From positions 14,993,504-15,057,503 of the forward strand of contig NC_088298.1 of the NCBI RefSeq assembly GCF_032854445.1: a stretch of DNA of 64,000 nucleotides, in the 5' to 3' direction. The stretch's first letter is position 1. The number at the start of each line of letters is the position of its first letter. The position numbers and the translations under genes were made by a program. The stretch comes from Liolophura sinensis (lineage: Eukaryota; Mollusca; Polyplacophora; Chitonida; Chitonidae). The notes below the pieces were generated by a model. The model did not search any database. It saw nothing but the letters and a program-made list of their open reading frames with translations, and had not been told where the DNA came from. Shown here one piece after another: positions 1-11,213 of the stretch.

Positions 1-179
1 AACAGTACAGCTCGTTTTTCGCTCGACGATCGGCAAAGCGGAAGGTTGGACGTAGGTTCCGAGTTTATATGAACAAGCCGGCAGTTTTAACGACTCGCAT
101 TGGCTGAGAGGCAACACACCCTCAGCATAAATTACAGGGTGTTAAAGATGGAGCACGCGATGGACTCAGCGATTTATGC
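1..179 (+). repeat. 180-bp dispersed block, copy 1
   Basis: Runs from the window edge (aacagtacagctcg) to gactcagcgatttatgcc. It matches 5,851-6,030 at roughly 85 percent by eye; the block may start outside the window. Confidence 0.85.
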
Positions 180-984
180 CATTTTATGCGATTTAGGTCC
201 GTATATTTACCTTACACATTACACATAATACCCTGCCATCAAGTAAGAAACGGTACAAAAGTACCTCAGTGACACTTTTATTGCAACTGTTCATATAAAC
301 ATAGTAATCATGTTAAAAATGCGCCATTCTTAGAGGATTTGAAGCATATATACTGACAAAGCACATATATACTGTTTTGGATCTTCCACCTTATCAAACC
401 AAGCAGAAGGATTTTTTCTGTTATAATTATTAATGGTGTATTCCTCCAGTCAAATCAATGCAGTGTGTGTAAAAAGAATATCAGACTTTACAGTTAAATT
501 GCAATGCTTGTATATCACACCACTGTTTTACATGCAGATATATTATATATAATGTATCTCAGGAAAGAAAGAAATGTAGACGGGTGTGTTCAAGCGGGTT
601 GGTTTCTCCATTACCTAGTTTCCTATCGCACATATATTCATGCATACAGAATATTTGAGTGTTTTTTTTTCTTCAAAAATGCATGTGTTGTGATTAAACA
701 CATTAAATCGTGAACGAGACCAGGGCTCGTATTTATTAAGCAAATTAATATCAAAGATTACAACATTTAATTAGATTAAATTAACTTAAAGAGCAGCGAT
801 GATTTAAGATTTAAGTCATAAATTGCAAGTGCTTCAAAATGTAATCTCAGAACGGAATAGATCTAAAAATTATGGTTTATTCTGCAGTAAGTATCAGTGT
901 ACAAATTTTAGACTTCCTATAGCAAAACTTGTTATTTGTGGCTGTGTTTGAGTTTACGTCTAATAAATTGTAGTTAACATCAGT

Positions 985-1110
985 GCATAATTTTTTTTAC
1001 CTAATTCTGCTTCAGCCATGGTGCTAGGGGGCGTGTAATTTGCTACTATTTAAACATTTACTTGAAGAGTTATAACAAAACCCTAACTGAGGTAAATTGA
1101 CAAGAGGCCG
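985..1110 (+). repeat. Dispersed repeat D, copy 1
   Basis: ttacctaattctgcttcagc, gtgtaatttgctactattta and aaaccctaactgaggtaaat. Matches the reverse complement of 18,320-18,460; a partial copy starts at 2,125. Confidence 0.75.
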
Positions 1111-1614
1111 AATTTTATCGGTTACGTGTGACCATTTGCCAGCTATCACATTGTCGTCGCTTCTCTGGTTTACTCTCTGTGCTGTACGGTTATAATTACA
1201 TTATATCTGGTTTGCCAATGGGAATTTGTATTAATGGGCCTGAGTTGTGTACAAAAATTAGATTTTAGCGCTTAGGACAGTAGTAATGAATGTTTTCCGA
1301 GAAGTTCTCGAAATATTTATTGTGCAACCAGCGGAGGGTCGTGGGATTCCCCCGGGCTCTGGTTTTGTCCCACAACAGTGTTGATCTGATTTCTATTTGA
1401 TCTGATTGTGAAATGATCGACGGTAAACACCCTAGTGAAGAATGCTTCATTGATACAACGGTAATAGGTTTCAAATGTAGGAAACACCTGAGAGTGGAAT
1501 AAACAATTTAAGGTTGGCAAGTAAATGATGAACTTAACCACATCTGATCCATGTATTGTTCACTCACAGAGCAAGCCCATTTGTGTCAGGGCAAGGTTAT
1601 AGCTGTAGGACTTC

Positions 1615-1779
1615 ATGTAGGACCATCTGAATGCTCATAAAACCCTATCTGATGGTCGTGGGTTTCCTCCAGGCTGTGTCCGGTTTCCTCCAACCATAAT
1701 CCTGACCGTCGTTGTATCAGTAAAATATTCTTGAATACGGCGTAAAACACCAATCAAATAAATAAATAAATAAATAAAA
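1615..1779 (+). mobile_element. SINE-A, 3' part
   Basis: Holds ggtcgtgggtttcctcc, accataatcctgaccg, attcttgaatacggcg and the tail aataaataaata. 5' tRNA-like head absent. Confidence 0.8.
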
Positions 1780-1916
1780 CCTTATCTGATCTCGACCAGT
1801 TGCATGTTCGTCCCTGCTCTGGTTTTACTCATTGTGCACTAAGACTTTTATATTGCATGCCTGCTTAAACCAGGATTCTGCTGGTGGACTAAGCACCTGC
1901 GAGGCCTGGTACCTAT

Positions 1917-2058
1917 ACTTTATTTATTTATTTGATTGGTGTTTTACGCCGTACTCAAGAATATTTCACTTATACGACGGCGACCAGCATTGTGATTCCG
2001 GGAGTCCGGGGGGAAGCCCACGACCATCCGCACGTTGTTACCAGGCCTTCCCACGCCT
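1917..2058 (-). mobile_element. SINE-A, 3' part, reverse
   Basis: Tail tttatttatttatttgattg then ggtgttttacgccgtactca; ends within the body near ccaggccttcccac. Confidence 0.8.
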
Positions 2059-3144
2059 TTAATTTAATGTCAGTGAATATTAAATGTGACGCCAATACAG
2101 CATCTTGAGTAATTCCAGATCAGTGACGCCTAATAAATTGCAACTAACATCGATGCAAATTTTGTTTTACCTAATTCTGTTTTTCAGCGGTTTGCCACCT
2201 GTCACACTATTGTTGTAAGTCTTGTATAGAATAATTTAAATAGTTTCACGATGCAGTTGGAGTGAATCGCAAGAATTTACAAACATCTACGCATGATGAC
2301 CGTACATGTAGACTGCATTGTCCGAATTTCTGACCACACAGGTGAAATGCAGCAATGGATGCAATTGCTCTCGTCTGTATCTATTCAATTCCTACGTATA
2401 CGTCTACACGTGCAGATGGTAAGTCTGTATAGATGAATAATTTACCCCTGCCGGGGGCTACCCATGGGAATCCTGTCTTCTTTCCCACAGAGACTAAGTT
2501 GACTTTAACAGAAAACACTCACCACTATATGGCAGCACATCAGCCAGATGTTCTGTGTAGCGTGTACATAAGTGTGAGTGTTGACGTACGCACACAAGCA
2601 CAAGTGAGCGGCACGCCCATCTCTCCGTGGTACGCTGTATACTAGTATACACACCGTAGCACGGGAAATAATCACCCTGGAGGAAACAATAGATATAGCA
2701 CAGCCAGAGGTAGCGCACGGCATCTGCCCGAGGAGGGGTAGCATCCGCACCACTGTACATGAACTGGGAACATCCTCAGCCTACAGTAGTATATTTATAC
2801 TCCATAACCTAGTGTTTTAGGGAAGGTTGGCAGAGGTATATGGAGAAGGTGAGGAGGTATTATCATTGTTGAATTTCTTATTGTTTTGTTACCTTTTATT
2901 TTATTTTATTATTATGCTTTTGACTTGATTCACTGATTGATTGATCTTCAAGGCTTTATATAATAGAGATTTTTCACTTTTACAATGGCGGTCAGTTTTG
3001 TATGTCAAAGAATCTGCAGTGTCCTGCATGGGTAAACCACTGACCTTCGGCCAGTTGCTGAGTAACTTTCTCAGGTATGAGTACAGATATACTCAACCTG
3101 TTGATCTTCAACGGACCGTCACGCAAGCGTCGACAAGCGCTTCC

Positions 3145-3240
3145 TGTCACGAGGGTTATTGTCACGCTTATTGTCACAAGGGTTATTGTCGCGCTTACTG
3201 CCACAAGGGTTACTGTTACAAGAGTTATTGTCACGCTGGT
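3145..3240. repeat. Short tandem repeat of GTTATTGTCACGCTT / CACAAGG type
   Basis: Alternating 15-base (gttattgtcacgctt) and 12-base (attgtcacaagg) subunits, about 3 to 4 rounds, diverged. It gives a cysteine/histidine-rich open frame by chance. Confidence 0.7.
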
Positions 3241-3862
3241 GAAAGCGAGTGAATCTACACTTCCTGACCCGGTTAGGATTTAACCCGCGACGTTTGTGGT
3301 GTTACGTAACCAGTGAGCTATATCCTGCTTAGTGATATTTTGTCATTTGTCTTGAGGCTAAATGGTGGGCCCATACTGACATGAATAAAGAAGTTTATTG
3401 CTTCTTATATTTCCGACATATATTTGCTTAAAACGCTATGAGAAGTCTCTGTGGCAGAGTAATTGTTGCGCGCCAGTGTGACTTAAGCTCATGCTAACTT
3501 CCTCTCGTACGTGGAAAGGTCTGCCAGGAATGTGCGGATGGTCGAAGGTGTCCAACCACCACGTTAGCAGCGGACGTACATTAACTGAAATATTCTTTGG
3601 TATACGTCATAAAAAAAAATGATCATAAATAAACTAATACCTAGAAAAATGCAAATGCAAATCAATTTAAATTAATCGAATAAATATTCAAAATCAGTTT
3701 AAAATTCAACATACACACTTGTTTTTGATATTTCATGCAGAGATATGTAATCAAACGACTTGTCCTCGCTATGTTTAGCATGTAATTGATCTACCAAATG
3801 ACTGCTCATATGCCTGTCCGTGTGTTCGTGTGTCTACATACGCACTAAACACTTGTGCTTAT

Positions 3863-4020
3863 TTCTGTCCTCTACGTGGGAAGATCTTCCAACAACCTGC
3901 GGAGATTGTGGGTTTCCCACGGCTCTGCCCGTTTCCTCCAACCATAATGCTGGCCGAAGGAGTATAAGAGAAATATTCTTGGGTAGGGCGTAAAACACCA
4001 ATCAAATAAACAAATAAATA
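3863..4020 (+). mobile_element. SINE-A, 5'-truncated
   Basis: From tcctctacgtgggaag to caataaataaacaaataaata-like tail with gtaaaacaccaatcaaat. A more decayed relative lies at 3,480-3,640. Confidence 0.8.
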
Positions 4021-5850
4021 TATATGCAAGCTTTTGTATGCCAACCATATTTTTTGCTTGCGTCTAAACGCTTCTTTGGTCTTCTAAGGTCTGTGTGTTT
4101 GTTTGTTTGTCTGTGTCGTTTTTCTGTGTTTTTTTTTCTTCTTTTTGGAGTCTTAATTTCCAGAGCTCACCTGTAACAGTCGGAAACACCGTCAGAATTT
4201 GTCACCGAAGTATTATTTATTTATCAGTTTGGCTTTAATCGTCGTATTCATGAATATTTCACCAACACAACAGCGACCAACTTTCTGAGTGAAAGAAACC
4301 AGACAAACTTTACGGGATGCGTGCGGATAAAACTCCACACAACTGTTTTGTTTTTCATTTACTCCTTTCCTTTTTTACATGGCTGCGCGTCAATTCTTCT
4401 TTTCGCTGTGTTAAAAGTCTTGTGTTTTGTCTTACATTTCTAGCTGGAGAAGCCACGCCAGTGTCACGATGTCTGACTGCTTGGTGATCAAGACCTGCTC
4501 GCGCATTTCCATATAGACAACGTAGACTTCACCTTCATGTTCAAAACACACCTTGTCGAAGCTTCCTCATTCCAAGCCGATGAAAACAAACATGCCCATT
4601 ATAACCTAATCTCCTCACAATATTTCAGTTCACTAGAATCTCAAGATATGCGTTGCATTCGTTTTGTGTCAGCTAGTACTTTGCTCTTGCAATGCTAATC
4701 TTATCAGCGTGGAACACTGGATACTGTCCTTTTTATTTGAAACGATTCTTCTCTCTTGTGGTTTTGAATGGTTTTGGAAGAAACAGCGTCAGTCCAGAAG
4801 AACCATACGGTATTCATACCTGAAATTGACTGGAGTAACGCGTGTAGCTTCTCTGACCAAAAGCATATTGTTCGTTTGACAACATATAGAGTATATCATG
4901 ATCAAAGGTATCACGACCAGTGCAGGTTAACATGAGGCCGCATTATCTAGGTTAGCTATGTACAGTTAACATGGTCTGTTGGTAAGTACCGCTATATATA
5001 TACAACGCCAGAGTGAGAATAATCACTTATACTGTGAATAAACAACTCCATGAGCTTAATGGATTAAGTCAGATTCGTGAAATGTCAAAAGTATTCCTGA
5101 CCCGAAATCGTTTACGGCCAGCATCATTGTTAAAATATACAACGCTACCATTACGGAAGAGTGGCTTCTACGGAAGCGTAGTCGTACCATGCATATACTC
5201 TTGTTTCACTTACAATGTTCTACCCTTTTAACGTACACGCACTTGTAATGTTCAGTTGTTCAACCCATATAAATAAGTGATATCAAATCCCATGTTTCTA
5301 ATGTAAAAAGTCAATAAAAATAGCATGAAACAATACCTTGAAAATATTCAGTAACTGACATGAACAATGGTGAATAAGGGACGGGCATTGTTTTCATGTA
5401 CAATCATCTAGACCTATATAATAAACTCCACCAGCACATCCTTTGATATCAACATTTTTAAAGCGTCAATAGCCAGGAAAACTCATCAAAACCTATATTA
5501 CATGCTTAATTCTGTCGGGAATTTGCGTTCGAAGTGCGCTTGTGGTCGTTTGCGTAGTCTAACATTCGTTAAACCCAATACTTGTGTTCAAAGGAGAAGA
5601 AAATTTAAATATCAATCAAATACCATTGAAAAGAGTATGCATTTCCTCGCAGGTGCATGCCATAAAAAATTCTAATATGCACCTACAGATGAAAATTATA
5701 AAAAAAAGTCAGCGCCAAAATCGGCCGTGGGTGACTCCGTTTTGCCTAGGAACTAGTCCTGTAGTCTTCTGTGTTAGGAGAATTGCCGTCGGAAACCGCC
5801 GAAGTGCAGTTCGTACATTTCCGGTAGAACTCTTCTTCCCAAAAGGTAGC

Positions 5851-6030
5851 AAACAGTACAGTTCGTTTTCCGCTCGACAAACGGGAAACCGGAATGTTGG
5901 ACGTAAGTTCCGAGTTTGCACGAACAAGCCGGTAGTTTTAACGACTCTCATTGGCTGAGAGATAATATCCCCAGCCTAAATTACAGGGTGTTAAAGATGG
6001 AGGACGGCATGGACTCAGCGATTTATCCCA
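5851..6030 (+). repeat. 180-bp dispersed block, copy 2
   Basis: Same sequence as 1-179 with substitutions and small indels, including ttacagggtgttaaagatgg and catggactcagcgatttat. Same orientation, 5.85 kb apart. Confidence 0.85.
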
Positions 6031-6214
6031 GCCGTGCCGTTTTCAGGCTTTACGTGTATGGCGAAGAAAAATCGCAAAATTATGCAACAGGCACCACCAG
6101 ATAGAATAAAAGTGCTCTTTTCAGCCTACAGTGTCATGTTTTTAAGTTTTCTTCTCCTTTAACCAATACATCATAGATGCCTCCATCATCAACCCAAAGT
6201 ACAAAATATTAGAA

Positions 6215-6350
6215 GAGCTGGGGTAGCTCAGTGAGTGATGCGCATCGTGAGGCACAAACGTTGTTGGTTCAGCCCAGATCTGTGCCAGTGAATTTGTGAA
6301 TTCCCTCACTCTCAGTGTTTGTAGGGGCTCATCGGGACCATATGTGGGCG
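6215..6350 (+). mobile_element. Possible tRNA-derived SINE fragment of a third family
   Basis: Begins ggggtagctcagtgagtgat (box A like) and has gttggttcagcccag (box B like). The body does not match SINE-A or SINE-B. One copy only, so the family is uncertain. Confidence 0.4.
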
Positions 6351-7038
6351 ACAAAAACTCATGTAAGTTTGTTATTGGTTGTCATAAATTACATTTACCT
6401 GTACTTCATCTAAATGCTTCTGCAGTTCACTGTGAATAATGTGGCTTTAAGCGCTATTTTGTTTCATATCGCAAAAATGCAGTTCGTTTTAAACTGATTG
6501 ACTGATTGATTGATGGACACATGGACTAATTGTCTGGCTGACCGAAAAAGGTTTTATCAAAAATCATAACGATCGTTTGACTGATTGATTAATTATTCAC
6601 AAAACTACTGATACTTGTTTCTCATCTAACCGCATCTACGTAAGTTGAAGTCTAAACAGATCAAACAATGTAATTCTCACTAGTTGGTGGGCATTTTTTT
6701 TTTTTTCGTATCTGGCATTTTATCCGCCATTACCTAGAAAACAGAGGATAGGAAAGAGAAGATAATGCTGTAATCTTGATAAAACCATGTTGTTTATAAG
6801 CCCTGGGGAGAGGCTGATGGCCCGATAAAGAAAGCTGGGCCATTAAGGGCCTGTCATAAACAATGCTGATAGATCAACACACAAATACAATCGGACTGTT
6901 GATGAAAAACAAGGGCGTACTGACAAAACAGAACCGTAGGTTACTTATTCCGCAGGATATATAAAAGATGGGTAAGCCTCCATTCTCAAGCGCGTGCACA
7001 CCGCGCTCAAGAAAACTTATTCTAATGTACTGATGGAA

Positions 7039-7193
7039 CATCCGCAGGCTACAGACAGACCTTCCCACCTACGGTCGGAGAGGAAAGCATCATGAGCTGG
7101 GCTTGAACTCACAGAGACCGCACTGGTGAGAGGTTCCTGGGTCATTACGCCGCGCTAGCGCGCTAACCAACTGAGCCACCGAGGCTCCCGCCT
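7039..7193 (-). mobile_element. SINE-A, 5' half, reverse
   Basis: Includes the tRNA-like head, gctaaccaactgagccaccg in plus orientation, and the box B complement cttgaactcacagagacc. The 3' half is missing. Confidence 0.85.
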
Positions 7194-8369
7194 GTTTATA
7201 ATGTGACAAATTTAAGATTTTACAACACTTAACATGCCTGTAAAAGGTTTAAATTATTCTCATCATTTCAGGAACAATTTTATGGACAGTACACTCTAGA
7301 ACATTGTACTTTCACCGATATATTTATATAATAAATCTCAGTCTCGGGGACTGATTCCATCACTGAATTTGACTTTTACTCAATACTGAACTCGTTATAG
7401 CAGAGTGAAACTCTGGATATAAGTATATGTCAATCATTGTGATAGCTTATTACCCCACCCCTTTTGTGTATATATACATATGGGCGTAGCCACATTTTTG
7501 ATTGATTTATGTCAATATAGCCTAGTATTTGACATTTAATAGTTGTTGCTACAATTATAAAGAGATCGGGTTCTTGTAAGTACTATTTTCAGTATGAATG
7601 TAGATTATCATAGTCACTTGCAGTTAAAAGATAATAACTAGTGACATTTTAAACAGTAACATTAGCTGAGGTTTTATAAGCTCAGTCCCTTATAGGCTAC
7701 TCCGATTTTGTTGTTAGTTCCTATTCGTAAATGAAAACATTTGTTTTCTGGACAGTTTAAGACAAGGTGTAACCATAGCTTTATCTTTGAGATCATTCTG
7801 AGACTGGTATTTAGTAGTGAGTGGTTATTCTAACGTAGTAATAGTCTTGGAAGTCGGTTTAGAGTAGGATTTGTGCAGCCATAACAACAACATCGGTCGA
7901 AGAATTTAGCATTACGTTGTTGTTGTTGTGGATATTCTCCGGTTGTAAACGTTGTTTTGGCAATGCTTTCCTTGAAATCTAGGAGTTGCATTTGATTACA
8001 ATATGGTTGAGTATGTTATAGATATACTCTAGGAAACGTTTGATAGCAGTACTTACTCATGGTGGCCTCGTTTTAATGTACATTTTTCGTTAAGTTTACT
8101 CTTGAAAATTAGGTCCTGTCATGTGAGATAAGATTATTAATTATCGTCATGGATAAAGGGAAATTATTACGTCTTGTGGTGATTTTTATTGTAGATTTTT
8201 AAGTCTGAAATTACTCTAGAAGTTTTAAACGTTTGGAGGGAAAAAAACTTATTTTCCACGTCAATGATAGTGATTGGATTTTAGCAGGTTTGTGACTGAC
8301 GTGCAGCTATTTTGCTGGTAAGCCAATCACATAGCTGGATTTCTTACTTAAACTCCGCCTATTTTGTTG

Positions 8370-8520
8370 AAAATCTATAAAAGGGGCGTCAGACTGAATA
8401 TTGTTAAGATGGTCTCGAAGGCCGAACTGCTCAAACCGTACGTATCTGTCCTGAAGTCAAAAATATAATCAAATAACTCAGTAAAAAACCTACATAGAGT
8501 GTTTAACAAGTGGTGCCAAA
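8370..8520 (+). mobile_element. Possible LTR end with TATA box and primer-binding-site-like motif
   Basis: ctataaaaggggcgtc near 8,376 resembles a promoter; about 130 bases later gtttaaca is followed by tggtgccaaaccg, like a retrotransposon LTR end plus tRNA primer site. The 5' edge could be tgtgatagc near 7,439. No reverse transcriptase frame and no second LTR are seen nearby. Confidence 0.25.
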
Positions 8521-8599
8521 CCGTTTCGGTGAATCATAAAGTTGGATGCCAGATGTAGTCCTTGACCGATGCTGAGAGCAGAACGGTTCTCTCGTCAGT

Positions 8600-8945
8600 G
8601 ACTGCTGAATTTCCCGAGTGCAGATGCACTAGGGATCCACAAACAGAACAGTTCCTGTCGTCAGTGACAGCTGCAGTTCTCGAGTGCACTAGGATCCACG
8701 GACGATACGTTGACGGAATCAGCCGGTGAAGTATCTCTAGTGAAATTTCGGCAGCGCTTAACGTTAATGTGGATGGAGTCTTTGTAGATATTGGATGAAG
8801 TATCAAGAGTGCAGACGCACTAGGATCCTCATGGAATACGTTATTGGGATTGGCCGATGAAGAATATCTCTAGAGGAAGTTTTGGCAGTGTTTAAACGTT
8901 TGCGTGGATAGAGTCTCTGTAAATACTAGATGAAGTATTAGGAAC
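8600..8945. repeat. Two tandem copies of a roughly 133-bp block
   Basis: Blocks at about 8,673-8,806 and 8,807-8,940 each run from gagtgcactaggatcc through tatctctag and ttggcag to tagatgaagtat. A shorter partial copy of the first 25 bases is at 8,616. Confidence 0.7.
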
Positions 8946-10984
8946 TGAGGAGCTTCTGGGGTAATAGGTTCACCATAATGATATATAGTACACCACCACA
9001 TCTCAATGATCAACATACTTGTACATAAGGAAAATAAAACAGTTGTTGTTTAATGATGAACTAAACACTCTGTCTGGACCTTCATCAATTCATATTTATG
9101 TCACCACTGGAATTCATGTTTTTTCTGCATTCTGTAATATGGTAGCCGGATGATTTAAATGAGGAAGAATGGAATCTACCTGGAACTCAAAACCATGTAG
9201 CGGTGCCTCTACAAGTTTGGCGTAAATGTTTACATCAGCCCATGGTTTGTACCAAATTCACAATATAAGCGTCATGTCCGACACTCGTATACCATTCTTA
9301 GTCCGTAAAGGGTGTTCCAAGTCGATAATCGCAAGATCCATTTCCAAAACAACGTTTAACACTAGCTCCGAAAGACAAAGGTATGTAAGAAATTATACAA
9401 ATAGAAAATAAAACCGGTAACACACATGAGAGAAGCGGTCATCAGTTTTCAATGATGCCGGGCAGACAGTGGATATTCCAGGCATGAATTCCATATCAAA
9501 GTTCAAATTCGTAGTCCATGAATAAGTTCCAGGTCAATTAACAATTACACAAGGTATCTCAGTCGCGCTTTGATTGCAACTGTTCATAAAGGCATCATGC
9601 AGATGTAATGAGCATGGCTGTCTTTACGGCCCCTAGCCCCAGGTTAAGCGGTATTAGACACAGTTTGGAAATGACGAGCGTTACAGATGAAGCGAACAGA
9701 TGTTGATTCAAAAGTAACGGACGATCACGCGATTAGTAACAAGGCGCTACCAAAGGGTAAATGAGTTCACGAGAACTGGTACTTACCATAGACTATCAAG
9801 GTAAAAAGGAAATATAATCGCTCTACACTTGAACAGTGATAACGATTGGAAGAAAAAAACCCGCTACAATGGGTTGCCGATAATCAAGATGCAACTGTCC
9901 ATACACCCATGTAATTCTACACGATGAAAATATGGCCGCTACCCCCGGGTTGAGCGGACTTAGATACAATTATGAAGCAGAGTACCATAGATTCACATTT
10001 ACTTACAAGAAAACGTATGAAAGAATATCTCTGATACAATAGTTCTTGCAGCGTTAATAACTTGTGACGTTTATTCAAATCGTCAAATTCAAAACACACA
10101 GGATTCCATAAGTACAAGAGGGCGAGATATTGCAATAACACTTTACAATGTCAAATTTGGAACTATTCCTCTTGTCCGAGTAAGTTGTACCAACTGAAAA
10201 ACCTGTAGTTTCTTTCTTAAAATCCAGTGATGGATTAGTGTCTTTCACTGCCTTTGCTATACAGTCTGTTTAAAGATCATCAATAAACCGACTGGTGAAT
10301 GAGAAAGATTAAGCTTGATAAAGATTACTATTGAACACGTTTTCTTATTTCATATAAATTTGTATTCATCTAATAACAGGTAGTCAGGAAGGTGTGTACC
10401 TATATGCATTTTGTTGTAAAATGGGAAAATCAACCAACTTAATGAGTATACAAACATCCCATGAATAGTAACCCCTGTATACAACTGGGCCAAACAAGGC
10501 TTTCTTTCCTTTGGAGATCATGTAGCGCTGACAGGTTTCCGTAATCACAGAAAAAAAATAATGATTCTATTAATGTGAGGAACAGTAGTATATAGAGAAT
10601 ACCTGTGGGGAACAGTAGTATATGGAGAGTAGAGAAATTCAAAGTCGAGATGGCGGTTTACGGTATTTGTATTTTGAGTAACATATTGAAACCATCATAA
10701 TGGAATAGGTCCTATATCGAACAGTTGCACGCGAGTACACAGCCAAACGGTGATCCAACGGTACTGAACAATTCTGAACCGTCTCGCGCTGTTCAGAAAG
10801 GTTTAAAACCTCTGGTAGTATGACTACTGTGCGCCGCAATGTCATGTTGGTGCTACACAGCCTATGGCTGTACAGTGTTGATTCAGAATACCATTATCCC
10901 TGAAACAATCGAGGAACCATTTGGCTGATTGGTTAATATTTGTTTATGTTTGACTTCATATACATTCAATAACATTTCACAGAT

Positions 10985-11213
10985 GTGGGTCATTCATGAC
11001 CGAGCGGTTATCCTGTTAGGGCACAACAGTGACTTGGGCGCCTCTCATCAATGACCTTGAAGAAAGGTTCAAGGTCTGCCAGCATCCTTGGTCGTGAGTT
11101 TCCCTCGGACTATGGCCAGTTTCATCCCCTGCACCATAAAGCTGGCCGCCGTCGTATAAGTGAAATATTATAAATAAACACAAATCACGTATAAATAAAA
11201 CAAATAAATAAAT
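10985..11213 (+). mobile_element. SINE-A, decayed near-full copy
   Basis: Degraded head (gaccgagcggttatcctgtt), recognisable body ggccgccgtcgtataagtga and tail aataaataaat. Confidence 0.7.

Noticed and set aside
2941-3252. Cysteine/histidine-rich 103-codon open frame
   Set aside because: The Cys/His pattern comes from a short DNA tandem repeat; two other frames over it are open as well.
5584-5958. 124-codon open frame
   Set aside because: No conserved motif, overlaps the duplicated 180-bp block, and the reverse strand is open too.
8403-8470. Short coding start MVSKAELLKPYV after a TATA box
   Set aside because: The frame closes after 19 codons and no homologue is recognised; treated as part of the possible LTR.
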